DNA of 64,000 bases, from contig CBDAPX010000001.1 of assembly GCA_965198725.1 (NCBI GenBank), forward strand, positions 2,542,001 through 2,606,000. The letters run 5' to 3'. The notes under the pieces were generated by a model. That model did not search any database and was not told where the DNA came from. It saw only the letters and a list, made by a program, of their open reading frames with translations. The DNA is from CBDAPX01 sp965198725. Lineage in GTDB: Bacteria; Pseudomonadota; Alphaproteobacteria; Rhodobacterales; Rhodobacteraceae. Below, one piece after another: positions 1 to 7,733 of this stretch (the first letter of the stretch is position 1; every line of letters begins with the position of its first letter). Position numbers and translations under genes: made by a program.

Positions 1-94
1 TGACTTGTGCATTAGCGACAGGGGCATAGATCGGCCAGTGTGCGCCAGGCCAGCAGGTCCGGTGCCGCCGCAAATCGCAAGGAGAATAAGAACG

Positions 95-610
95 ATGCGA
101 GCATTCCTGATTGCAACAACCGCAACCTTGGGCCTGTCAACGCCCGTCCTGGCCGATGGTGACTGGACCTGCGGATATGCTGGTGGCCAGTTGGGCTATC
201 TTGATATTGACGGGTCGGGCAGTGCCGATGGTGATGATGTATCCTATGGTCTGCATGCCGGTTACGACTATGACTTTGGCCAGTTCGTGGTCGGTGGTGA
301 GATCGAATATGACTGGACCGACGTCGATCTCGGCGGGGCGGCCACGGCGGATTCGGTCGGTCGGCTGAAACTGAAAGCCGGGTACGATCTGGGCAATGTG
401 TTGCCCTATATCGCGGTTGGCGTGGCCCAGGTGGACACGTCGCTGGGCGAAGAAACCGGCAATTTTTATGGGCTGGGCGTCGCCTATCAGGTCACGCCGG
501 AATGGCAGGTCAGCGGTGAGGCGCTGTACCATGAATTCGACGACATCAACGGCACTGGCGTCGATGCTGACGCGACAAGCTTGAACCTCCGCGCGTCTTA
601 CCGGTTCTGA
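95..610 (+). CDS. Outer-membrane beta-barrel protein, porin-like
   Basis: Encodes a 171-residue exported protein of the small outer-membrane barrel type (OmpA/OmpW-like opacity family). Residues 1-19 form a signal peptide ending in VLA. The mature part alternates short amphipathic strands with Gly/Asp-rich turns and ends in SYRF, the C-terminal aromatic residue typical of BAM substrates. The ATG at 95 is preferred because AAGGAG lies just upstream at 79-84, whereas the longer reading frame from position 5 has no hydrophobic leader. It stands alone, convergent with the next gene. The role is probably structural or a non-specific pore; no substrate can be read from the sequence. Confidence 0.8.
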   Translation: MRAFLIATTATLGLSTPVLADGDWTCGYAGGQLGYLDIDGSGSADGDDVSYGLHAGYDYDFGQFVVGGEIEYDWTDVDLGGAATADSVGRLKLKAGYDLGNVLPYIAVGVAQVDTSLGEETGNFYGLGVAYQVTPEWQVSGEALYHEFDDINGTGVDADATSLNLRASYRF

Positions 611-625
611 CGCGCAGAGCAGAGT

Positions 626-662
626 GTTCCCGGACGGTGCCGTTCAAGCCGCGTCAGGGAAC
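626..662. terminator. Stem-loop between convergent genes
   Basis: GTTCCC (626-631) pairs with GGGAAC (657-662), and GACG/CGTC extends the stem after one mismatch. It lies between the converging ends of the barrel gene and the aminotransferase gene, so it could terminate either. There is no U-tract, so this is only a candidate. Confidence 0.35.
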
Positions 663-666
663 CACA

Positions 667-1872
667 TTATGCATCGGACAGGGCGCTGTCCGATGCAAGC
701 TTGGCCGCTTGGACCTCGGCAAATCGGCACAGTCGCCGCAGGGCCGTTTCGAACGCGTCATCTGCGATCGTCATCGCCACCCGGATATGCCCGGCAGCGG
801 CGTGACCAAAGCTTTCCCCCGGCATCACAGCGATATGTTCTTCGTCTAGTATGGCGTTGGCAAAGTCATCGCCGGTCATCCCAGTCGCACGAATGTCCAG
901 CATCAGGTACATGGCTCCTTGCGCGGGGATCAGCCCGACGGTGTTTTGTCCGGCCAGCACGGTATGGGCAATCTCGCGGCGGCGGCGGAAGGGCGCGGCA
1001 ATCTCTTCTTCCAACCCTGGCCCCTGATCGATGGCAAACACAGCGGCTTCCTGGATAAAGCCGGGCACGCCGTATGTCGTATGGGTTGCCAGTGTGATCA
1101 GATGGGCAATGGCCTCTTCCGGCCCGATGAGCCAACCACAACGCGATCCGGTCATGGCGTGGCTTTTGGACATGGACCCAACAACCAATGTGCGGTCTTT
1201 CATGGCGGACAGGGCGCGGGGCGAGATATGTTCGCCGTCCCAGACTTGGGTGTCATAGACCTCGTCCGAGATGAGCCAGAGGTCTTCGGCCTGACAGACC
1301 CTTGCGACCCCATCGAGCGTGGCGCGGTCGTAAACGACGCCGGTGGGGTTGTTGGGCGAGTTGATCAGAAGGGATTTTGCCCCGGGGGCCGCCGCGGCCA
1401 AATCCGTCTCGCGCGGGCGGAACGCGTCCTCGGGCCGGGTTTGAATGCGCTTGGGCACGGCGGCCACGCCGCGGATCGTGCCGGGATAGGTCGCATAGTA
1501 AGGATCGAGATAAAGCGCGGTATCGCCCGGATCACAGGCGGCTGAATGCGCGGCAAAAAGAGCCGCTTGGCCGCCCGGCGTGATCAGCACGTTGTCAACG
1601 GAAGTTGGCACACCGGTCCGCTCTTCAACCCGTCGTGCAACCGTTTCACGCAGATCCTGCGTGCCGGGCACCATGGCATAGCCCGTATGCCCGCCCACGG
1701 CCGAGGCATCCATCGCCGACAAGATTGTTGGATCGGTGCGCACGTCATGTTCGCCAATCGTCAGTTCAATAACATCCGTACCTGCCGCAATCATCTGACG
1801 CGCGCGAATGAACACATCCCACCCGTCGGACCCGCCGCCGGTCAATCCGGTGATACGATTGGAAAGCTGCAT
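667..1872 (-). CDS. Pyridoxal-phosphate-dependent aminotransferase (class I/II)
   Basis: A 401-residue fold-type I aminotransferase that transfers an amino group between an amino acid and a 2-oxo acid in the cytoplasm. The family signature NNPTG is near residue 174, a DEVYD segment near 203, and the Schiff-base lysine lies in SMSKSHAMTGSR (about K236). The ATG at 1872 is preceded by AGGAG with a 5-base spacer, so the 16 extra residues of the longer frame are not used. The substrate is unknown; aspartate/aromatic and arginine-pyruvate type enzymes share this architecture. It appears monocistronic and the neighbours do not suggest a pathway. Confidence 0.88.
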   Translation of the reverse strand: MQLSNRITGLTGGGSDGWDVFIRARQMIAAGTDVIELTIGEHDVRTDPTILSAMDASAVGGHTGYAMVPGTQDLRETVARRVEERTGVPTSVDNVLITPGGQAALFAAHSAACDPGDTALYLDPYYATYPGTIRGVAAVPKRIQTRPEDAFRPRETDLAAAAPGAKSLLINSPNNPTGVVYDRATLDGVARVCQAEDLWLISDEVYDTQVWDGEHISPRALSAMKDRTLVVGSMSKSHAMTGSRCGWLIGPEEAIAHLITLATHTTYGVPGFIQEAAVFAIDQGPGLEEEIAAPFRRRREIAHTVLAGQNTVGLIPAQGAMYLMLDIRATGMTGDDFANAILDEEHIAVMPGESFGHAAAGHIRVAMTIADDAFETALRRLCRFAEVQAAKLASDSALSDA

Positions 1873-2126
1873 GAAGGCTCCTGTCTGCTGTTGCGGACCA
1901 CCAGCCACAGGCCCTGCCATGTTGTCAAATCAGCATTCGTAAATTGTGAGATCACGTCGCGTTATGGACTGTGTGGGGCCTGCGTTGTGGACAGATCGGC
2001 ATACCGACAACACTATGGATATCTGACATGTGAAGCCTGCAATTCTCAAGATCCCAGCTGCCTTGATTGGGGTCCGCTCGATCAGAAGCCTGTCATCTAT
2101 GAAATTTGGCAAAAGAGGAATTTAAC

Positions 2127-2531
2127 ATGCGAACAGCGCTCACATTAATCCTTTTTGTCGCCGGATTGGCATCGCCACTGCATGCCCAGACATCTATTCC
2201 GGTGCAGTTTGAAAGCGGAGCGGACAGCGCAAAGCTGTCCGGCAGCATTATCGGAGATGAATATGTTGACTACGTCCTGGGTGCCAGTGCCGGTCAGATG
2301 ATGAATGTCGGCTTGGCGGTTGAAGGAAGTAACGGAAGCGGCACGGTTTACTTTAATATCCTGCCGCCTGGTTCCGACGGCGTCGCAATCTACAATGGTT
2401 CGATCAACGGAAATGACGCCTTCGTTGAGTTGCCCGACAGTGGCGATTACCGAATTCGCGTCTATCACATGGGAAATGATCGCGACGCGGGCAAAACCAG
2501 CGGTTTTGTCATTGGTGTCGGGATCAAGTGA
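2127..2531 (+). CDS. Small secreted beta-rich protein, PPC/lysozyme-inhibitor-like
   Basis: A 134-residue protein with a clear signal peptide (residues 1-20, ending LHAQ) and a mature domain of short beta strands (SGSIIGDEYVDYVLGA, YRIRVYHMG). This pattern resembles bacterial pre-peptidase C-terminal (PPC) domains and the g-type lysozyme inhibitor-like proteins sometimes mis-annotated as DNA breaking-rejoining proteins. No catalytic motif is present. The start at 2127 has AAGAGGA upstream. The stop overlaps the ATG of a possible small membrane ORF by one base, suggesting coupling. The function is not established; a periplasmic binding or protective role is an inference. Confidence 0.65.
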   Translation: MRTALTLILFVAGLASPLHAQTSIPVQFESGADSAKLSGSIIGDEYVDYVLGASAGQMMNVGLAVEGSNGSGTVYFNILPPGSDGVAIYNGSINGNDAFVELPDSGDYRIRVYHMGNDRDAGKTSGFVIGVGIK

Positions 2532-2737
2532 TGCACTTTGATTTGGCGCACGCGCTCGTGTCCGCTGTCTTGGTTTTTGGGATTCTTCAGCTGGCTAAGC
2601 GCTTGGGTTGGGAAGGCTTTGACTGGCGGAGTTTTGGCCTGATCTTTGGTGCCGGTTGCCCCAGTCATGAAAAGAAAGGAGCGCGAAGTGTTTTCAAAAA
2701 AGGCCCGTTCAGATCAAGACAACACGGTTTTTCATGA
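2531..2737 (+). CDS. Possible small membrane ORF
   Basis: A 68-residue frame starting at an ATG that overlaps the preceding TGA by one base. Residues 1-42 look protein-like, with a hydrophobic segment (ALVSAVLVFGILQL) and an aromatic amphipathic stretch (GWEGFDWRSFGLIFGAG). The remainder is basic, low-information sequence that overlaps the next gene's start. Either the real protein ends differently, because of an undetected frameshift near 2650, or this is a decaying remnant. I do not recognise a family. Confidence 0.3.
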   Translation: MHFDLAHALVSAVLVFGILQLAKRLGWEGFDWRSFGLIFGAGCPSHEKKGARSVFKKGPFRSRQHGFS

Positions 2738-4475
2738 TGTGCTGAAGCGTTTTCTCGCGCTACTGGCAATCTCGCTCGGTCTTCTTTCCACGACCGCGAA
2801 CGCCGAAGAAAGCCTGACGGTCTTCACCGCCCGACACATCGTAACGATGGACGCGACAAATCCCGAAGCGACGGCTGTTGCCGTGCGTGGTGATCGGGTC
2901 GTTGCCGTGGGGTCGATGGACGATCTGAAACCCTGGCTCGATGCTTATCCGCATGAAATTGATGACATGTTTGCCGACAAAGTTCTTCTGCCGGGTCTTA
3001 TTGATCCGCATTTGCACCCCATGCTGGGCGCGATCCAACTGAGAACGCATTGGATCACGCCGGAACCTTGGGTTTTGCATGATGAATACGTCGCACCAGT
3101 CGTGTCGCAAAAGATGTTTTGGGATCGGCTGAACCAACTTCTCGCCGAAGACACCAATACTGACGACTTGTTCATCGCTTGGGGGTGGTCGGAACCGTAT
3201 CACGGACCAATGACCCGCGCGATGCTGGACGACGTTGCGCCGGATAGACCCGTCTTTATCTGGCAACGGTCGGTCCATGAGGGCGTGTTCAACACCTTTG
3301 CCTTGGACGCGATTGGTTTGACCGAAGCGGATATCGAAGGTCACCCGCAATCGGATCAGGCGAATTGGGAGGACGGGCATTTCGTCGAAGGCGGCTTTTT
3401 CGATATCGTTGTGCCGCGCCTTGCCCCCATTCTATTCGCGCCGGAATTCATTGATCCGGGATACGACCGCAACAACGCGTATTTGTTGTCGCGCGGGGTC
3501 ACGACCGTGGGCGATTTGGCAACAGGCGGTGTCAATTGGGATCTCGAAATTGCTGCGTTTCAACGCAATATTGTGGACAAAGACGTCCCCTTGCGCGTCA
3601 TCCTCGTGCCCGATGCTTTTAAGGTTATCCCGCAGGCAGGGGGTTTTGATGAAAGCTTCGAATTCCTGAACGCACAGCTGCAATCGGGCGACCTGCCGCA
3701 CCCAATCGTGGGTGGCAAGCGGATCAAACTATTTGCAGACGGGGCCATGTTCAGCCTTTTGATGGCGTTGAACCCGCCGGGCTATGTCGGCTTTGGACAG
3801 AATGAATGGATCACGCCGCAGGACGATTTCCGCGCCTTGGCGCGCAAGTATTGGGAAGAAGGATATCGGATTCACGTTCATACCAATGGTGACGCCGGGG
3901 TGGACTTTGTGCTCGACGTTTTTGAAGACCTGCAGTTTGAAATCCCGCGTGCCAAAAACAGCCTTGTGATTGAGCATTATGGATATGCCAATGAACGCCT
4001 GAACCGCCGGGTCGCTGAATTTGGCGCGGCGGTCAGCGCGAACCCCTATTACGTGACATTTCTGGGGGACACATACTCGGAAGTGGGGCTGGGGCCTGAT
4101 CGTGCCCGCCGCATCACCCCGTTGCGCGGGCTGGCGGACCGAAATGTCCTTGTCGGGCTGCATTCCGACTTTGGCATGGCGCCTGCCGACCCCCTGTCGC
4201 TTGCATGGGCGTCGATTTCACGCGAGACCTTGACGGGCCGACAGATGACGCCACCCGGCGGATTGACCTTGGACGAGGCGATGCGCGCAATCACGATCGA
4301 TGCCGCGCATATTCTGGGCCTTGAAAAAGACATTGGCACGATCGAGGCCGGAAAACTGGCGGATTTCACGGTTGTTGATCAAAACCCCTATGACGTGGGC
4401 GTCGACGGGTTACGCGACATTGATATCTGGGGTGTCGTTTTCGAAGGTCGTCCGGTGCAAGCACCGTCAAAGTGA
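2688..4475 (+). CDS. Exported amidohydrolase (YtcJ-like, amidohydrolase family 3)
   Basis: A 595-residue metal-dependent hydrolase. The N-terminus has a basic region and a hydrophobic stretch ending TTANA (roughly residues 20-38 from the chosen start), so the enzyme is probably periplasmic. The metal-binding HxH lies in DPHLHPM. Later motifs include HVHTNGD, IEHYGY and GLHSDFGMAPADPL, and the C-terminal GTIEAGKLADFTVVD segment is typical of the family. The GTG at 2688 is preferred because AAAGGAG lies 6 bases upstream; an ATG at 2667 and a GTG at 2739 are alternatives. Family members hydrolyse amide or imide bonds in diverse substrates; the substrate here is unknown. Confidence 0.85.
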   Translation: MFSKKARSDQDNTVFHDVLKRFLALLAISLGLLSTTANAEESLTVFTARHIVTMDATNPEATAVAVRGDRVVAVGSMDDLKPWLDAYPHEIDDMFADKVLLPGLIDPHLHPMLGAIQLRTHWITPEPWVLHDEYVAPVVSQKMFWDRLNQLLAEDTNTDDLFIAWGWSEPYHGPMTRAMLDDVAPDRPVFIWQRSVHEGVFNTFALDAIGLTEADIEGHPQSDQANWEDGHFVEGGFFDIVVPRLAPILFAPEFIDPGYDRNNAYLLSRGVTTVGDLATGGVNWDLEIAAFQRNIVDKDVPLRVILVPDAFKVIPQAGGFDESFEFLNAQLQSGDLPHPIVGGKRIKLFADGAMFSLLMALNPPGYVGFGQNEWITPQDDFRALARKYWEEGYRIHVHTNGDAGVDFVLDVFEDLQFEIPRAKNSLVIEHYGYANERLNRRVAEFGAAVSANPYYVTFLGDTYSEVGLGPDRARRITPLRGLADRNVLVGLHSDFGMAPADPLSLAWASISRETLTGRQMTPPGGLTLDEAMRAITIDAAHILGLEKDIGTIEAGKLADFTVVDQNPYDVGVDGLRDIDIWGVVFEGRPVQAPSK

Positions 4476-4521
4476 CATCAGACACCAGCTCACTTGACAG
4501 GTTGGCAATGCCATTTGGCAT

Positions 4522-4893
4522 TCAATCGGATGATTTCTGCTGCTCTGGCGGCCAATCCGCCAGCGTTTTTTGCAGCTTTTTCGTCAGCCCGCCGCGCACG
4601 ATGGAATAGGATGTTTCCAGCCGGTCGCGCAGTTCGTCCTCGGGCACGGTACCCCAAGGCAGATGCACCCAGGAGCGATGAAAATAGGGGGCTTTGACGG
4701 CACGGCCCATTTCGATCAACAGGCTGGCGGTTTCGATATCGGGCGTTTTGACGGAAACGCCAGTGTTCATCGTTCCGATCGTGGCAAACATCTTGTCACA
4801 AACCTTCCACGCATCATGTCCGCCGCCCCAAGGGTCCGACAGGGTCGCGCCGGGAAACGCGGCGCAAATCTTGTTCACAGTGTCCCGGTCCAT
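4522..4893 (-). CDS. MmcQ/YjbR family protein
   Basis: A 123-residue cytoplasmic protein of the YjbR (CyaY-like fold, double-wing DNA-binding) family. Typical features are the N-terminal FPGATLSDPWGGGHDAWKV, the central GMNTGVSVKTP-like strand and HRSWVHLPWG. Members are small DNA-binding-like proteins with no settled biochemical role. It lies on the same strand as soxR with a 7-base gap (soxR stop 4901), so the two are probably cotranscribed from the soxR side. Confidence 0.85.
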   Translation of the reverse strand: MDRDTVNKICAAFPGATLSDPWGGGHDAWKVCDKMFATIGTMNTGVSVKTPDIETASLLIEMGRAVKAPYFHRSWVHLPWGTVPEDELRDRLETSYSIVRGGLTKKLQKTLADWPPEQQKSSD

Positions 4894-4900
4894 CGCGGCC

Positions 4901-5371
4901 TCACAGATCGCTGGTGCTGTTGCCCATCAAATAGCGGGGGCCGGGGCCCTTAGCCTTGATGCGGTCCTTTGGATTATAGAGCGCGCAAGACTTCAGCGAC
5001 AAGCAGCCACAGCCGATGCAGGCGTCAAGTTTATCCCGCAGGGCGTTCATCTGGGCGATCCGCGCATCCAGATCCGCCTTGAACCGGTCCGAGATTTTGG
5101 CCCAATCGGCTTTGGTTGGGGTGCGATGATCGGGCAGTTTCGACAAGGCCTCACGAATGTCGGCAATCGAAAAGCCCAGGGTTTGGGAAATCATCACAAA
5201 GGACAGCCGCCGGATATCGGACCGTTCATAGCGCCGTTGGCCGGTTTCGGTGCGAAAGGGATGCACCAATCCTTCTTCTTCGTAGAATCGGATCGCGGAC
5301 GGGGCGAGGCCCGTGCGGGTGGCCACGTCCCCGATTGTCAGGCCGCGCGCCCGTAACTGTCTGGTTTGCAT
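4901..5371 (-). CDS. soxR: Redox-sensitive transcriptional activator SoxR
   Basis: A 156-residue MerR-family regulator. The N-terminal winged helix (LTIGDVATRTGLAPSAIRFY) binds DNA, a dimerisation helix follows, and the cysteine cluster C118-x2-C121-x-C123-x5-C129 matches the [2Fe-2S] site of SoxR almost residue for residue. Oxidation of the cluster by superoxide or redox-cycling compounds activates promoters with an over-long spacer. A matching operator lies in the divergent intergenic region (5385-5415). Non-enteric SoxR proteins control target genes directly rather than through SoxS, and the divergent VOC gene is the obvious target. Confidence 0.95.
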   Translation of the reverse strand: MQTRQLRARGLTIGDVATRTGLAPSAIRFYEEEGLVHPFRTETGQRRYERSDIRRLSFVMISQTLGFSIADIREALSKLPDHRTPTKADWAKISDRFKADLDARIAQMNALRDKLDACIGCGCLSLKSCALYNPKDRIKAKGPGPRYLMGNSTSDL

Positions 5372-5384
5372 GGCAATTTAGACC

Positions 5385-5415
5385 TTGAGCTCAAGTATAC
5401 TTGAGACAGTAACTT
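5385..5415 (+). promoter_or_regulatory. SoxR box within a 19-bp-spacer promoter
   Basis: A perfect 16-bp palindrome CTCAAGTATACTTGAG spans 5390-5405 and closely resembles the known SoxR box (CCTCAAGTTAACTTGAGG). It sits between a -35-like TTGAGC (5385-5390) and a -10-like TAACTT (5410-5415) with a 19-bp spacer. That is the over-long spacing expected of MerR/SoxR-activated promoters. It points toward the VOC gene at 5454. Confidence 0.88.
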
Positions 5416-5453
5416 GTTTTCATAGCAATTTCAAACGCAAGAAGGAGCGAACC

Positions 5454-5828
5454 ATGCATCTGGAACATGTGAATATTACCGTCCCCGACGCCAAACACAG
5501 CGCGGATATCCTGTGCGATCTTTTCGATTGGCATATCCGCTGGGAAGGGGCCGCGATGGATGACGGCTATACCGTGCATGTCGGGGATGAAACGGCTTAC
5601 CTTGCGCTTTATGCCCCGGGTAAACCGCTGACAGACACGCCCAACACCTATTTTCAGCGCGCTGGTCTGAACCATGTGGGCGTGGTGGTCGCGGACATCG
5701 ACGCGGTCGAAGCCAAGGTCAAGGCCGCAGGCTTTACCCCACGCAGCCATGCGGATTACGAGCCGGGCAAGCGGTTTTATTTCGATGGGCCCGACATGAT
5801 CGAGTTCGAAGTGGTCAGTTATGCCTGA
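5454..5828 (+). CDS. VOC (glyoxalase/bleomycin-resistance/dioxygenase) family protein
   Basis: A 124-residue protein of the vicinal oxygen chelate superfamily with two beta-alpha-beta-beta-beta units. Metal-binding positions appear as H5 in MHLEHVNIT, the H of LNHVGVVVAD and the E of MIEFEVVSY. The start at 5454 is preceded by GAAGGAG. Members can be glyoxalases, antibiotic-binding proteins or dioxygenases. The SoxR-controlled promoter upstream suggests a role in detoxifying redox-active or electrophilic compounds, which is an inference from context. Confidence 0.85.
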   Translation: MHLEHVNITVPDAKHSADILCDLFDWHIRWEGAAMDDGYTVHVGDETAYLALYAPGKPLTDTPNTYFQRAGLNHVGVVVADIDAVEAKVKAAGFTPRSHADYEPGKRFYFDGPDMIEFEVVSYA

Positions 5829-5926
5829 CCTTGTTTTGCCAAAACCCGGCAAAGAAACGTTTTGTCACAAGGACCTTTACGTCTATCCTTGACCTAACGT
5901 GCCTCAACGGCACAACGGGGGATAGA

Positions 5927-6787
5927 ATGTCGCGAAAAGGTCTTTTGGCCTTGAGCGTCGGCGCAGTCTGCTTGTTGCAGGGATGCGGCGACGCCTCTGG
6001 TTCAGACACGGCGGTGAATGAAAACGTCGTCACGGTGTCAAGGAATGCGACCACATCCGGCGGCGTCATCGATCCCAAGCTCTATGCGGGCCAGGTCCAG
6101 TTCAAAATTGAAGACGAGGTGGTTCTGCGAGAACAGAACGTTCCGTTTACCGTGTACGCCGGTCTGGAATAAGAAAGCACGAACCGTCTGAAACTGAATG
6201 CCTTTGCCGATTTGCGAAGTTTCCAGGAACGCGCGCCCGAAGTGGTCTCCGGTCCTTTGGTCGAAAACTGCAAGCAGACCATTGGCCTCGATCTCGATGA
6301 CTTTTCTGCCGAAGACGAAAGCTTTCGATTTCGCGGTCGGGTGGATGCCGCATTCTCGTTCTGCCGCGGCAAGGGGACCGAAAACGAACGCCCCGGCGTG
6401 CATTATTTGTCCGTATCAGTCGAAGCAAATGCAAAAGGCGCGGTGAACGTGTCGGGCCAGTGTTTGCTCATGCAGGTGGAAGAACTGACGCTGAACCCAT
6501 TGGGATTTGTCGGCAATGTTACCGACTTCTTGGGTCTGACTGACAACATCACGCGGCTGGTTCTGAAAGAGGCCACTGCGTTTTTTGAAGAAAATCCAAT
6601 TTGCCCAAAACTGCCGCCTGAAATTGCGGTGCTGCAACCGAATTTGAACTCTGGCGGTGCGTTGGAGATCGGGGATGGCGGCTTGGGCGCGGCGGTGTCC
6701 GGTTCGGTGGATGTCAGCCCTGCGACCATGGTGACCCTGATTGCTCAGCTTAAGGCGGATGGCGTCTTTGAAAGTCTTGAACAATGA
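5927..6787 (+). pseudogene. Putative lipoprotein, interrupted by an in-frame TAA
   Basis: A single 287-codon frame runs from the ATG at 5927 to the TGA at 6785-6787 but is cut by TAA at 6170-6172, after codon 81. The N-terminus is a lipoprotein signal (SVGAVCLLQGC, lipobox cysteine). The part after the stop aligns with the downstream gene: ADLRSFQE with LDLQEFQE, ENPICPKLPPE with QNPICPTLPEE, and GGALEIGDGGLG with GGVTEIGDGGVG. The two are tandem paralogs and the first looks freshly inactivated, misread, or suppressed. Its final TGA overlaps the next ATG (ATGA). Function unknown; the product would be membrane-anchored in the periplasm. Confidence 0.75.
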
Positions 6788-7539
6788 AGCGCAGTCCATT
6801 GTTTCCATTTGTTTTCCTCTTGGCGTCACCTGCCGTTGCGCAATCCGTTGACCTGCGGGTTGGCACAAGCCAAGAGATCAACAATGCAGAGGTCGCGTTC
6901 AATCTGGATGTGACGCTGACGGCGGTGGATGAAACCCGGTTGGAAGTCGACGCGCTGTTGGACCTGCAAGAGTTTCAAGAGAACCTGCGCGCCATGACGT
7001 CCGGTTTGTTCGTGTTGGACAATTGCGGCTTGCAGGTGGAACTTCAGGACCTTCAAGCGACCACACGGGGGTCCGACCTGACCGTGGACAGCGCAGCGAT
7101 CATTCGAACGTTCAAATGTGAACGAACCGGGGATGCACAATTCACACGCGGCGAGGTGACAAGAGAGCTGCCGTCGACTTTGACATCCACCGTGGGCGTG
7201 TCGGTGCAGAACAACTGCGCGGCATTTGAATTGAGCAACTTGAGCCTGGAAACCGACGAGAATTTTGCCTCTCAATTCGCCAATGAGCAGACGCTGGAAG
7301 AAGTCAACGACCTTGTCGTGGGGGCCATTGACCTTGTTGTGCAGCAAAACCCGATTTGCCCAACGCTGCCCGAAGAGTTGAGCGCGCTGGCGCCGACATA
7401 TGATGCCGGCGGCGTAACCGAGATTGGGGATGGCGGGGTGGGTGTTGCCCTTGAAGGAACAGTTGATGTCAGTGTTTCCAGCATTCTGGATTTGCTGAGC
7501 TACTTGCAAGCCCAGGACGTTTTGCCACCGCCGCCATGA
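6784..7539 (+). CDS. Exported protein, paralog of the preceding lipoprotein
   Basis: A 251-residue protein with a signal peptide (residues 1-19, ending PAVAQS) and a mature region rich in beta strands. It has Cys pairs that could form disulfides (DNCGLQV, FKCERTG, NNCAAFE, NPICPTL). The C-terminal half repeats the pattern of its upstream neighbour, including EIGDGGVGVALEGTVDVS. The start overlaps the upstream stop in ATGA, so translation is probably coupled. I do not recognise the family; its position and export signal suggest an envelope protein. Confidence 0.75.
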   Translation: MKRSPLFPFVFLLASPAVAQSVDLRVGTSQEINNAEVAFNLDVTLTAVDETRLEVDALLDLQEFQENLRAMTSGLFVLDNCGLQVELQDLQATTRGSDLTVDSAAIIRTFKCERTGDAQFTRGEVTRELPSTLTSTVGVSVQNNCAAFELSNLSLETDENFASQFANEQTLEEVNDLVVGAIDLVVQQNPICPTLPEELSALAPTYDAGGVTEIGDGGVGVALEGTVDVSVSSILDLLSYLQAQDVLPPPP

Positions 7540-7604
7540 CAGGCAGGACACGTCGTGCCAAAAACGGCGCTTGGCGTGACGGCGCACAGCTGTTATGAGG
7601 CGCT

Positions 7605-7649
7605 ATGACCGTACAAACCTGCATCACTATTTGCTGCATTACCTGCTGA
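7605..7649 (+). CDS. Candidate cysteine-rich leader peptide of cysS
   Basis: A 14-codon ORF encoding MTVQTCITICCITC, with four TGC codons at positions 6, 10, 11 and 14, ending TGA at 7647-7649. GAGG (7597-7600) lies 4 bases before the ATG, so it has its own ribosome-binding site. It ends 84 bases before the start of cysteinyl-tRNA synthetase. Such composition is very unlikely by chance, since Cys is among the rarest residues. It resembles the amino-acid-specific leader peptides of attenuated operons, and polycysteine leader ORFs are known in mycobacteria. A role as a sensor of charged tRNA-Cys is an inference. Confidence 0.6.
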   Translation: MTVQTCITICCITC

Positions 7650-7706
7650 ACTCTACAGCGGGCGGTTTCTGACATTTTCAATTTGATCCAGAGTTGCTAA
7701 GCCCGC
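7642..7706 (+). promoter_or_regulatory. Alternative RNA stems downstream of the Cys leader ORF
   Basis: Stem A: CCTGCTG (7642-7648) pairs with CAGCGGG (7656-7662) around a 7-base loop, overlapping the last Cys codon and stop of the leader. Stem B: GCGGGC (7658-7663) pairs with GCCCGC (7701-7706). They share bases 7658-7662, so only one can form. A ribosome on the last leader codons would block stem A. No classical U-tract follows, so control could be at translation or by Rho. Confidence 0.45.
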
Positions 7707-7733
7707 GGCGCGCCAGGCCAAGGACCCTTTGCG

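Noticed and set aside
4529..4544. Dyad AATGCCATTTGGCATT-like sequence after the amidohydrolase gene as a terminator
   Set aside because: The two arms leave only two bases for a loop, and no U-tract follows. It may be a chance palindrome.
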